A DNA stretch of 64,000 nucleotides from Ceratorhiza oryzae-sativae (GCA_030998015.1 JARWMV010000240.1:682001-746000); one strand, 5' to 3'; numbered from the stretch's first letter, positions 35,574 through 46,517 are shown. The notes: a model not told the origin generated them from the sequence alone. Numbers and translations are program-made.

Positions 35574-35590
35574 TCAGGTCAAGTTCTTGA
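35574..35590 (+). promoter_or_regulatory. Primer-binding site of element C (self-priming type)
   Basis: It starts two bases after the LTR, AGGTCAAGTTCTTGA. It lacks the TGG expected for a tRNA site but is complementary over 15 nt to the LTR segment just after the TATA box, as in Tf1 of fission yeast. Confidence 0.7.
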
Positions 35591-35879
35591 CAATCGTAAG
35601 TCTCAGTGTCGTCTGGGATACTTCTGGAACGCCATTGGTGTCGTCTTGAGATAACTCCCCGTTGCCTTCCCCAATCCTACTCCACCTATCCACAGCCACA
35701 AGATATCATTGCCCTATACGTGCCTCTGTGAAACCTTGCATAGCCAGGTCCCTCACACGTTGTAACAAGCTTTGGTTCTCTAATCTCTTTCGTCAACAAG
35801 AGGTGGGGTCGCTCATTGCCCTTAAGTAGCTGAGCAACGGAGGTCACCTTCCTATTCCAATAGACTCGGGAAAGGGTCT

Positions 35880-36835
35880 ATTTTTCCTTTTATCTTGCTC
35901 TTGCTCAAGTACGTCTCTGACGGAACGCACGGCCCTCAAGTGGCACAACCTTTTACAGAAGACTAGCACTGCCGTCAGTGTGGGTGGGTCGGACACCTGT
36001 CGATCCACTGCTTCACCCTTAACTCAGTCCAAAGTATCCTTGAAGAAGCTGGGCACATCAATTTCAACTGAGTAGTAATTATCAAAGTCCGCCCCCAAAG
36101 AGTCGGACACGCCCAACAAGCCTTTGTCACCGAGCCAGGTGCCCCTGAGTGCAAAGTTTGCCATCGGGCAAATGGAGCCACCTTCCCAGCGCGCTGCCCT
36201 TATTGTCCTAAGAGGGACAAATTCCTTTATTACTACACCATCCCCCACAACCAGCTATAAGCTGGAGAACCTTGGTCAACAGCTTCTTCGTCACCTGTTA
36301 AACACTATCAAAAATTTCCAAGACAGGTACTGTTATTACTGGAATAAGTACGAAGAAACCTGTGAAAAACTTCACGAAGCAGAGGCCTGTTGCGCATACT
36401 TAACCAAATGTTTGCGCAAACACCAGGAGGACTACCTATCCCTCCTCCAAGACCATCTCAGACTAGAAGCTATAGTCCAAGAAACAGTTGAACCCCACAA
36501 GTACGCCTTCCCCGTCTTCTCAATGCCATCAGACCTCCCTCACCCCACCTTTCTAAGTGGCACAGGCTTGCCAATTCAGGAAGAAACACTCCTTCCAGCA
36601 GCCCAAATCAGTTTTCCCCAAGGAAGCACTCCTTTGGGACCAAACTAAACTAAAGAGGGTGGAGTGCCCCTATCGTTGCCAAGACACCAAAAGTTGGGAC
36701 TTGGACGATACTTGGTTAAGGTTCGTGGGAATCAGAAACTTTGAAATTTACAGACTTGTGTGGGGAACAGAAATCCTCTACTATCAAAACAATTCCCAAT
36801 TCCCTGTACTTCCTTATCGTCTCCGTCGTCTTTAG
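35880..36835 (+). pseudogene. ORF upstream of gag in element C (homologue of 28189-29094)
   Basis: One frame carries a CX2CX4HX4C knuckle (CRQCGWVGHLSIHC) and a second Cys cluster (CKVCHRANGATFPARCPYC) but has a TAG before and a TGA between them. The frame 36124-36648 encodes the helical part (RYCYYWNKYEETCEKLHEAE, LRKHQEDYLSLLQ). The frame 36557-36835 encodes DTKSWDLDDTWLRFVGIRNF. Protein-level similarity to element B in three different frames argues for former coding function. Family unknown. Confidence 0.5.
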
Positions 36836-36858
36836 AATTTTACCAAGTCTTCTCTGAA

Positions 36859-38245
36859 ATGGCGTCACAACCCTCTACCCCGGCTGGGCAAATATGTCCA
36901 ATGGGGAAAAAGTCATCTATATGCTCCAGTCAATGGACGAACTACAAGAACGAACCAACAACCTCCAAAATGACATTGGAGACATAGAACATAACAACAA
37001 GACATACATGGATACACTCGAAGCAAGGCTCACCACCAACCAGACAAAAATAGATGCCGATGTGGCCAGACTGGCCACCAGCGTTAATAACCTTGTGGGC
37101 ATGTTAGCAATACTTCAAACATCGATCACACATGTTGAAGCCCAAATAAACACCTCATCAGGTGGCTCAGGTGCCACCCAAGCACAACCAATCACTGGTA
37201 CAACCCAACCACAGCCAACAGCTACTATTACCACTGGCGGATCAGCCGTAAAAGTCAAGATGGTGGCTCCCCAAAAGTTCATGGCACAAAGCATGAAGAA
37301 GCCATCTCATTCAGGATCGCATGCGTGCGATACATCAATACCAATATGAGTGGGCACTCAGCTGACCAAGTGGTCGCATTTATCACATCCTATCTTGAAG
37401 GATCAGCAGCCAAATGGGTCAACTCATATGAAGAATTTGAAATTTTAAACCCTGGAACTGCGATCCCCTGGCTTCACAATGCCAGTTTGTTCTGGCAAGA
37501 ATTCACTACCTGTTATGGGGATTTGAACTGCACTGAAAATAACCACGACAAGTGGTGGAAACTGAAACAATCCAAGATGGTTCAGGATTACCTCACCCTA
37601 TTCAACCTATATTCCACAGGTCTCAACTACAACGATGCCGCCACGCGTGATCAGTTCTATGATGGTCTATCGTCAGATGTAACAGATAGCATGGTGGCCC
37701 AAAACTATGACCCCCGCACCAAAACCTTTGCCCAACTCACTCAGCGAGCCCTAGAAATTGACCGCCACCTCATCTCGTTTGGTAGCAAATGAACGTCTCA
37801 TGGGAGCAACAAGCCCAGCAGCAACGCCTTGTCCAGTAGACTGACCAATAACCCCCAAAGCACTCCCCAAAAGGAGAAATTCAAAAGTGGGGAACGGATA
37901 TATAAGATTAAGGACAGGAGAGCTGTAAAAGGTCAGATTGTGGCCATTGGGCCCAATGCAAAGGGTTTCACAGTTCCAACTGTCTGCTATGATGGCAGCA
38001 ATGCCAATGTACAAGAATCCTTCAAGGACATAAAGAAGGATAATCATCCACCAGCGGCCCCCAAGGCAAGTGACCCAGACGCAATGGATTTGGATAGCGC
38101 AGGAAAAGGAAAGGGGACAAACACCTGCTATAACTGTGGAGGACGGGGTCATATCGCAGCCAAATGCCCCTCAGCTAAGATGTCAGGATACAAGGCAGTG
38201 GTTGAGGATGTAGAAACAACCGACGAAGAGTTGGTAAAAGAATGA
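36859..38245 (+). pseudogene. gag of element C
   Basis: The start is MASQPSTPAG at 36859. One-base losses near 36890 and 37278 and a TGA at 37790-37792 break it. Capsid-core motifs (FITSYLEGSAAKWVNSYEEF) and an intact zinc knuckle CYNCGGRGHIAAKCP are present. The stop TGA at 38243-38245 overlaps the pol ATG. Confidence 0.9.
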
Positions 38246-41200
38246 GCTCAAACCATGCCAGGGGGGCGGTCTTGGGTGCTATGTTACAAAATGCGCATAA
38301 TGAAAATAAAAATATGGAAATGGAATGTATGTCGTTAGGAAACCAATCACAACTACAGTTTTTCTTTCATGCATTCCCCCTGCGCATAACCCCCGAATGC
38401 AAATCTGCATATAACATGAAAAAATTTAACAGATGGGCCATGATTGACTCAGGGGCCACGTCAGTATTTATACATGAAGATTTGGTTAAACAATACCGTA
38501 TTCCTACCGTCGTCCTAAAAACACCCAAGAAACTGAGGGTAATCAATGGAAGGGAGATAGACTCTGGGTCTGTGACCCATTACTGCACCTTTGAGTTGTG
38601 TATTCAAGAGCACTGAGAGATCCTCAGTGCCTACATTGTGAATGTTGGCAAAAATGATCTAGTTCTGGGCATGTCATGGCTCAAATTCCATAACCCAGAC
38701 ATTGATTGGGAGGGGAAAGATATGAAGTTCAACTTGCCAATATGCTTGAAACACTGCATTACCAAACCCCTACATGTGCAAGCAAACAAACCCAAGGAGC
38801 TCCAGTTGGACTCTTTAGATTCCCTCCCAACCAAATACAGGGAGTTCAAGAAAATATTTGCTGAAGAAGACGACGTCCAGCCGTTACCACCCCATAGGAA
38901 GTGGGATATGGAAATAGATTTAAAACCAGATGCCAAGCCAAGGCATGGCCCCATATATAGTGTGGGTGTCAAGGAAGATGCAGAACTGCACAAAACCTTG
39001 GAGCGCCAACTGAAAGCAGGGCATATCAGACCCTCAAGGTCACCAATGGCATCTCCAGTCATATTTGTCAAAAAGAAGAATGGGAAGTTGCGCATGTGCA
39101 TCGACTACCAGCGACTAAATGAAATGACAGTCTCTAATGTGTACCCACTCCCACACATCAATGATATTGTGGAGACACTGTGTGGGGCAAAGATATTCAC
39201 CAAGTTTGATCTAAAGTGGGGCTTCAACCTCATATGAATTCGGGAAGGGGACAAATGGAAAGCAGCTTTTAAGACCAAATATGGGCTGTACAAGCCCTTA
39301 GTCATGCAATTTGGTCAAAAGAACGCACCAGGAACCTTCATGGCCATGATCCGGGAAGAGTTCCAAGACATCGAGGGCATTTATGTGGTAATCTATATGG
39401 ATGACATATTAGTATTCTCCAAAAACCAGGAAGAACATGATGAACATGTCAAGGAAGTCTTATGTTGCCTTCAAAAAGCTGGCCTATATTGTGCCCTGGA
39501 GAAATGTGTTTTCGATGTCACTGAAGTTGATTACCTGGGAATAGTAGTGACTCCCCAGGGAATTAAAGTAGACCCAGCCAAGGTCAAAAAGGCTGTTGAA
39601 TGGCCCACCCCTACCAACCCAACCGAAGTCCTGGAAGGGTTGGGGTTTGCAAATTGGTTGAGGCACTTCATAAAAGACTTTTCGAAAATTACAAGATGTC
39701 TTTATGAACTTGTCAAGAAGGATGTAAAATGGGAATGGACAGAAGAAAGGGATCAGGCATGGAATCTGCTGAAGCAAAAATTAAAAGAAGCCCCCCTCCT
39801 AATTCAGCCAGAACCCAACAAACCATTCATTTTGGAAGCTGACGCCTCAGGCTATGCCACAGGCACTGTATTATTGCAATATGGAGAGGACGGAATGCTC
39901 CACCCAATCTCCTATTACTCCAAGGCAATGGTCCCAGCAGAAAGAAATTACGATATCTACAACAAAGAAATGCTGGCAATTATAAAGGCCCTCAAACACT
40001 GGTGTCATTTGCTAGAAGGGGCCGAACACCTGGTAAACATTGTTTGTGACCACAAGAACTTGGAGTATTGGAAGATGAATCAGCCACTGAACAGCTGGGT
40101 CACACAGTGGCATGAGTTCTTATCCAGGTTCGAATTCAAGATTCTATATATTGAAGGAGCGAAGAATGGCTGGGCAGACATACTCTCTAGGCTGTCAAGA
40201 CACATCCCTAAAGAGGGGGGTGAGAGCCAAGCTCTGCTTGCGCAAAACCAATTTTTGGAGCTGAAATCACTATGCCTACAAGCAATCACGCCAGACAATG
40301 ACCTAGAACAACTCATTAGGGATGCTATCCCAGGGGATGAACACCTATCAAAAGTCCTAAAAGCCCTAGATGACAATGAAAAGGTCAAAGATTGGGAATG
40401 GGACGAAGGACTCTTACGACACAAGGGCAGAATCTATGTCCCCAATAACAAAGAACTTTGCAAACTGGTCATCGAAAGCCGTCACAACAACCCAGCAGCA
40501 GGACACCCAGGACAGTTCAGAACATATGAATTGTTAAATTGCAAATACACGTGGTTGTCAATGAAAAAATCAGTCAACGAATATGTCACACACTGCGAGT
40601 CATGCATCAGGAACAAGCACAGCAACCAAGTTCCCCCAGGGCTCCTAAACCCAATACCCGCACCAGAGAAACCTTGGGAGGAAATTACTTATGATCTGAT
40701 CACCGGGCTACCCCTGTCAGAGGGGTTTGATGCCATATTTACAGTTGTCGACTGCCTGACAAAAATGGTCCACTTTATTCCATGTCAATTGGAGGCCAGC
40801 GCTATGGATTGCACCAACCTGTTCCTAACATATGTATGGAAACTCCATGGGTTACCATGGAAAACAATCTCAGACTGTGGCCCCAACTTTGCATCCAAGT
40901 TCTTAAGGCACTTATACAAACAACTGGATATAAAACCCTCCTACTCCACAGCATACCACCCTCAGCAGATGGCCAGTCTGAACGGGCCAACCAAGTAGTG
41001 GAAGGGTATATCAGACACTATGTATCAGACAGACAAGACGACTGGGTCTTGCTCCTACCATTAGCTGAATTTGCCTACAATAATGGTGTCAACGCCTCAA
41101 CTGGCAAATCACCATTCTTTGCAAACTACGGTTTCCACCCAAGGCTAGCGGTTGGGAATAGGGAGGAACCAGAACTCCCTTTAGTGGACAACCATGCAGA

Positions 41201-41771
41201 ATGGCTCCAAAAGGGCCATGACGAACTTAAGGCAGCCCTGGAAATAGCAAACCAGAGGATCAAGGAATACTACAACCAGAAGCATCGGACCCCTGAAGCT
41301 ATTAAGGTTGGAGACAAAGTCTGGCTTGATACCAAAAACATACGGACACAGCAGGCCTCCAGGAAACTGGCCCACAAAAGAGTTGGACCATTCAAGGTGG
41401 TAGCACAACATGGCACACATGCCTACAAACTGGACCTACCGATAACCATGAAAATACACCCAGTGTTTCATGTCTCACTCCTCACCAAATATAAGGATGA
41501 CCCCTATGGCCATCAGGTTCCCCCACCACCACCTGTGGTAACTCCTGAAGGGGAAGAAGAATTCGAAGTGGAACAGATCATAAAGTCACAATACAACAAA
41601 AGATCTAATGTCTTTGAATACTATGTCAAGTGGCTTGGCTACAACGAGCGACAATGGCTAACATACGATGACCTGGTGAATGCACCAGAACTCATTGCTG
41701 ACTATGTCAAGTCACACCCAAAGGCACCCCATGACCCCTGTGCCTTGAAGGGGGGAAGTGTCACAAACTGA
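38242..41771 (+). pseudogene. pol of element C: protease, RT, RNase H, integrase, chromodomain
   Basis: Protease: WAMIDSGATSVFIHED. RT: DIVETLCGAKIFTKFDLKWG, VMQFGQKNAPGTF and the YMDD box in VIYMDDILVFS. RNase H: LEADASGYATGTVL, YNKEMLAIIKAL, VCDHKNLEYW. Integrase: HHCC finger (HPGQFRTYE...CESCIRN), Asp in EITYDLITGLP, ISDCGPNFASKF and DGQSERANQVVE. Chromodomain: FEVEQIIKSQYNKRSN, then YYVKWLGYNERQWL. TGA codons stand at 38614-38616 and 39235-39237, both where CGA is expected. A one-base loss near 40965 shifts the frame just before the integrase Glu. The protein would be about 1,175 residues if intact. Confidence 0.93.
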
Positions 41772-42133
41772 CATGCATATATCCACTCTATAATATTTTC
41801 TTGATTTACTACATTTTACAAGATCATCTTCAAACATACTTGCCTTTTATGGTATATCTGTGTCATGTGACTCAGGGAATGTTCCAGACTGGTAACCAAG
41901 ATGTATTTCAACTCTGATGTGAAATTCCGCAGTTCCGCAGTCGCTTCTACTGCTTCTATCTCTTATCAGTCATGACTCACTGTACAGACTTGTTTGTTAT
42001 GATGTGGCTTGTACTATGTATATAAACCAGGTCAAGTTCGCAGAGGGCTCCTCAAGAACTTGACCTCTCATCGAATACAAGTTCTTTTCCTTTCTTACTA
42101 TTTTTCTTGTCGCCTGACTTGTCGTCGTCAACA
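41759..42133 (+). repeat. 3' LTR of element C
   Basis: 375 bp, TGTCACAAAC to GTCGTCAACA, preceded by the purine tract and followed by ATGCC. Confidence 0.95.
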
Positions 42134-42615
42134 ATGCCTCCCTTGAAGACTTCTATGGAGGTGTCAGGGATTGGTTCTTCTGTGAGGTGCCAGGTATGTG
42201 TGCTTGTTCTTCATTGTTCTCATGTTGCAAACTTGTTCTGTAGAAGAGCGCATCCTCCTTGATGGTCAGGCCCATGAGGCCACCCTTGAGTGTGTCTGGG
42301 TGCTTGTTGATCAGGACTACAAGTCCTTTGAGGAGCGGTCTCACCAGGCCACTCTTGCCAAATTTTTTGAGGAGGGCTCTGCTCCCTTGTTTGATGAGGC
42401 TTTGCCCTTTGCAGTGTCTGGTTCTGGGTGTTTCCAGAACTACATGGCTGACTTCCCAGGGGGGGAGGCCCCTTGGCTGTGGCCCACTACCTGGTCAGTT
42501 GTTCAGACCAATAAGAAGGATAAAAAAGGCAAGAAGCCCTATACCCGGCCCCTCAAGGGCAAACATAAATAGAGAGTAAAAAATGTATTAAGTTTGATGT
42601 GTAAAAATAAAACTC

Positions 42616-44251
42616 TTATACATTTGAGAAAATTTCATGGGAGGCAAAGTGGTCATATGGGGGCTGGTTCCAACAGTGGCACCTCCTCCAGAGCTTTGAC
42701 AAGCTTGTTTTCCCACTGGCCCCAGCCCTGTTTGGCTTCCTTACCACATTGTTAGTTTGGGTATTCCCCTGTTTGCTGCTGATCCCTGAAGGCTTGTTCC
42801 CCCCTTGTTTGTACTTTGCTGGTGCCCAGGTTGAATTTGATGAGTTGCTGGTCCTTGCATTCATTTTCTGGTTTGCAAACTGCATGTTGTCCATTTTGCA
42901 GGCAAAGTCAATTAATTGATCTAAGGTATATGATGGACCTTCAGCCTCATTTGCCAGTACTTCAATCCTTAAGATCTCTTGTTGTACTTCAGGTTTTAAC
43001 CCTTCCCTGAATTGGTCCTTGAGGGCTTCCTGGTTCCAGTCTACCTCTTGGATCAGGATCTGGAATTGGGTAGCATAATCCAATGCACTCTTGGTTTGTG
43101 TTAATTTCCTTAGTTTCCAGATGGTCTTTTCCTTTATGACTGGGTTGTTAAAAGCATCCAGGAATCCCTTCCTGAAATCCTTCCAGGATGCAAGGATACC
43201 TGTGCATTCACCTGCTAGTAGTTTCCAGCGGTAAGGTTGTGCCCAGTTTGCTGCTTCCCTGTCCTCCATGTTCATTAACACAGCAGATATCTTTTTTGGG
43301 TTGTCAAAAGCTGATTTGTCATAGTCAGTGAAGAAAAGTTCCATGCTGATTATGAAGTTCTCTGCTTCCTTCCCTTTTTTTCCCATTAAATTTGCTGGGT
43401 CTCCCTAGTCGCACCTCCTTAGGAGTGTGGTTTGCAGCAAGGGTAGGTTGGTTTGCTTGGGATGGAGGTTCTGTTCAGGGTCTTATTGTGGACTCAGCCT
43501 GGAAGGTTCTTCCCAGAAAGGGTGTTCATACTGGGGAGGCTGAGGGGGATTGTGAGGGGCTTCCTATGACCACCCTAGTTCTTCCCCAGGTCTCTTCTGT
43601 CCTTTCCCTTGGCCTTCCTGCTTCAGTTATTTTCTGGAGCTCATTTCCTAGATCAGTTACCCATTGTTCTAGTGCAGTCAGGATCTCCCCAGTGTTTTCA
43701 GTTTTCTTCTCTAAGCTTTCAAGCTTTTGCTCTTGCATTCCCAGTACCTGGTTTATTTCCATGGAGATGTCCTTTAATTCTTTTATCAGGTTCCCCATTT
43801 CTGCTTTTAGGTTGTCCTGGTTCTTTGCCACATAGAGGACATTTTTGTTGGATGTTTCCATTGACCTTACCATCCAGTCCACATTTCCTTCTTGCTGGGT
43901 TAGTGATATTTGACACTGATTTATACCTGTGATTGCCTTTTCTAGTTCCCTATGGTTATTGTCTCTAAGTTCCTTGAGCCCTGCCCTGATGGTGGTGGCA
44001 ATGGTGTGAATAGGGTTGGCAGTGGTTATGGTTCCAGGACCTGGCTGGGGTTGTGTCCTTGCCTCTTCTGCCAAGGCCATGCCTTGTTCGTATATGGTTT
44101 GGGTCATATCTTCTACCTCATCCCTCTCTGGATTTGAGATATCTTCTGGGTCTGGATTTATCAGGTGAATTGGCGGTTGAGGGCTGCGGAGCAGTATTCC
44201 CCCTATTTGCCCTCCCAGGATGGGGGCCCAAGTGGGGTTAGGCTGAGCCAC
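42616..44251 (-). pseudogene. gag of element D
   Basis: It starts at MAQPNPTWAP (44251). The N-terminal half is helical (NTGEILTALEQWVTDLGNEL). Two TGA codons follow (about 43524 and 43480), then an A7 run in GGGAAAAAAAGGG (near 43380) where one base must be skipped to enter the capsid core (ELFFTDYDKSAFDNPKKISA, WKDFRKGFLDAFNNPVIKEK, GLKPEVQQEILRIEV). It ends at 42616 without a zinc knuckle or protease. Core motifs are those of Ty3-type Gag. Confidence 0.85.
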
Positions 44252-44521
44252 TGGTCATGGGTTTTGTGGCAACCCCCCCGGCATTCCTTGGAGGGTCTTG
44301 TCTGGGTTACCTTCAGCCTCTGGGGGAGTAACTGGTTTAGGTGATTGTGGTCTACTATTTGCCACTCTGCTTTGAGATCAAGTTTGTGGTCTCTGTGACA
44401 TAGTTTCTTTGTGTTCCCTTATGTATCACAGGAGTTAGCTGGTTTCTCATGTACTCAGCCCTTAGTATCTGTGTAGTATACTTATGTTTGCCACTAGTTA
44501 AGTTAAGAGCTTGATTTATAA

Positions 44522-45076
44522 TGTTGTGACCCTCTGGATGCTTCCTTGCAAAGCACTTAAGTAGTGGCTGCATTGACAGTTTGGTGCTATGCAGTACATA
44601 TTGAGTGTTCTAGTTACAGTGTTTGCTATGGTCTATGGTGGTTGACAAGATAAAGCAAGCTAAGGCATCCAGTCTTGCTTTATCCTGCATATATATGCCT
44701 GTGGCTGCAGTGGCTGTGGATGTATTATCTAAGCACAATCTGCAGTAGGTGCAGGTTATGTACAGTACTATGGGTTAGGTAATTGTTGTCTTAAGTTTGT
44801 GCAGCTCTGAATCTTATAGAGCTGCATGAGGTCTGAGGGGTAAGCGCTGAGGTCATGTGATCCTGCCATAAGTGCCAAGATCACATGACAACTTGCTCCT
44901 TGCTCCAAGTAACAAGGGAGAGAAATGCTGGAGCAAGTTCAGGGTAACCACTGTAAGTGCTGGTTAAGCGCTGAGGTCACATGACCTTGTTTATGGCTTG
45001 TTCCACTTAAGAAAAATGCCATAAATCCGTAAAAATATTTGGTTATTCTGTTATGTCCGTTTGACAGGTCATAACA
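44522..45076 (-). repeat. 5' LTR of element D
   Basis: 555 bp, similar to 32488-33045. The sequence following it on the minus strand (TATAAATCAAGC) matches GATAAAGCAAGC, complement of an LTR segment after the TATATATGC box, at 10 of 12 bases, a weak hint of self-priming. Confidence 0.92.
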
Positions 45077-45106
45077 CAAATCCACAGAAACTCTGCACAT
45101 GTTTCA

Positions 45107-46515
45107 CATATCATGCAGGAAATTTGTGGGTAACCTGCACCTGCAGCTGGTAACCAGCGCCCCAGGGGCTATACCTGCACCTGCACCTGCACCTGCACCC
45201 ACACCTGCACCCACAGTGGAAAAGCTGGTATACCTGCAGTAACCTGCATTTTATCTGCATTCCCACCATTGCAGGTATACCCACTGCAGAAAGTCACCAC
45301 ATTGTGGTATTGTGGATACCATTAAATATGGTAAAATCACAGCTTTCAACCAATGTATTTAATCCCATGTACAAAAAATTGTAGCAGGAGTTATAAGCCA
45401 AACAACATTTGAATGAATCCATTAAAAGGGGGAGTGTTTTTGCAAAGTTGTCACAAATGTTAGCTCCAGTGCTCAAAAATGCGGAAAAATCAGGCGATCT
45501 CAATGTTGTATATCATTTTGCTGGGAAAAATCAGATCAATGAGATTGCAGCAAATCTATGGTGAAAGAAAATTGCTCACATGAGTGCAGCTCCTATTTCA
45601 TTGTAAAGCAGGCATATCCATGCAATTCTAGTACTGCAAATCGACTCAGAGTACCTGGAAACCCCTAGAACAAGTAGTATTATATTCATAGGCATCTTAC
45701 ATACAAGTGAACTCACCTCCCCTGCTCACAACCTTAGTAGGTTACATGTTCCCTTGGGTCTACACCAGCAGACCCACCCAATGGAACATACAGGGAGTGA
45801 GTGTTGAAGGACACATGACTAAGGTAAAAAGCTCCCCTGAGTTCACCTAAACCATCAGAATTGCTTGACACCCCCTCAGAAATGCTGTAGAGGGGGATTT
45901 GACAAAGATCTCACCACTCAGGGGTATGTTTCCCTTGTTTCAACCTCTAAATGTTGTCCAATGAAGCTGAAACTTTGTAGGTGACCTATGATAACCTGTT
46001 CACGCCCAGATAGCATGTGGGAACAGTGTTTGCACACTGAATTTCACTAGCACTTGTGGCGCTTTCAGGGGTTCTGCCCGCTATAATCTCCTGATATCTT
46101 GCACTACATGCACTCTAAAGCTTCAGGAGTATTCTCACTGAACTCAGGGAGCTGAGGCATATTGAGCAATATATATATGTTGTGTATTGTACAAGTTTTG
46201 AAGATCTCAATCAACCTGCACTTTAGGCTCATTATTTACCTTCAGTGTTTGTTGTGAATTGCCCTGTAGAAAATTTTGTTACTATGATTGTGTCACCCTG
46301 ATTCTTCTTTGCAGCCATGTTGCTGATTTCCTCTCTCTTTGTCACTGTTCTTATTGTTTTGACTGTGTGGGTATCTGCAGGTATGACAGTGCTTATTTGT
46401 GGGTTACTGTAGGTTTCCCACCCAGTTACCTGCATGGTTTTGGCCATACCTGCACCCTGCAGTGGGTATTTGTTGGCATTTATACCTACAGAATGCCAGT
46501 ATCCCAGCTGCCAGT
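45107..46515. mobile_element. Possible non-autonomous DNA element with CCTGCA-rich ends
   Basis: E1 sequence stops near 45107 and E-family LTR sequence begins near 46518. Both ends of the interval are rich in TACCTGCA and its complement, including an ACCTGC hexamer run at about 45168-45200; the middle has no coding sequence I recognise. Similar GTATACCTGCA words occur in the subterminal region of the hAT element. Exact ends and a target duplication are not visible. Confidence 0.35.
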
Positions 46516-46517
46516 TT

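Larger units (their letters stand above)
35199..42133 (+). mobile_element. Element C: complete Tf1/sushi-like chromovirus
   Basis: The element is 6,935 bp with 375-bp LTRs and ATGCC duplications on both sides (35194-35198 and 42134-42138). The order is LTR, self-priming site, upstream ORF, gag, pol with chromodomain, polypurine tract (GAAGGGGGGAAG at 41748-41758) and LTR. The LTRs differ at about a dozen positions, mostly CpG transitions. Frameshifts and TGA codons have inactivated it. Confidence 0.95.
35100..42572 (+). pseudogene. Small spliced ORF divergent from Rep, split by element C (unknown function)
   Basis: Coding parts are 35100-35198, 42139-42193 and 42244-42572. Removing element C and one ATGCC joins the first two in frame, and a 50-nt GT-AG intron joins the third, giving about 160 residues from ATG 35100 to the TAG at 42570-42572. 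The N-terminus is Cys-rich (CTCWSLPEGEYCAYCDAMC), the middle acidic, and the C-terminus Lys-rich (KKDKKGKKPYTRPLKGKHK). There is no nonsense codon. Its position opposite Rep recalls the ambisense layout of CRESS viruses, but I see nothing that identifies it as a capsid protein. A captured host gene is equally possible. Confidence 0.55.
32488..45076 (-). mobile_element. Element D: LTR element with gag but no pol, carrying a CRESS-type Rep gene
   Basis: LTRs of 558 and 555 bp (32488-33045 and 44522-45076) are flanked by CAAAT (32483-32487 and 45077-45081), so both ends come from one insertion into E1. A polypurine tract (AAAGGGGGGGATAA on the minus strand) abuts the left LTR, making it the 3' LTR. 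Internally, minus-strand order is gag (44251-42616), a divergent small gene on the plus strand (42572 back to 35100) and a Rep-like gene (34450-33474). No protease, RT or integrase belonging to D is present. Removing element C leaves about 4.5 kb between the LTRs. Confidence 0.85.

Noticed and set aside
35199..42133. Element C as an intact active retrotransposon
   Set aside because: Ends and duplications are perfect but gag and pol have at least three frameshifts and three TGA codons where CGA or another sense codon is expected.
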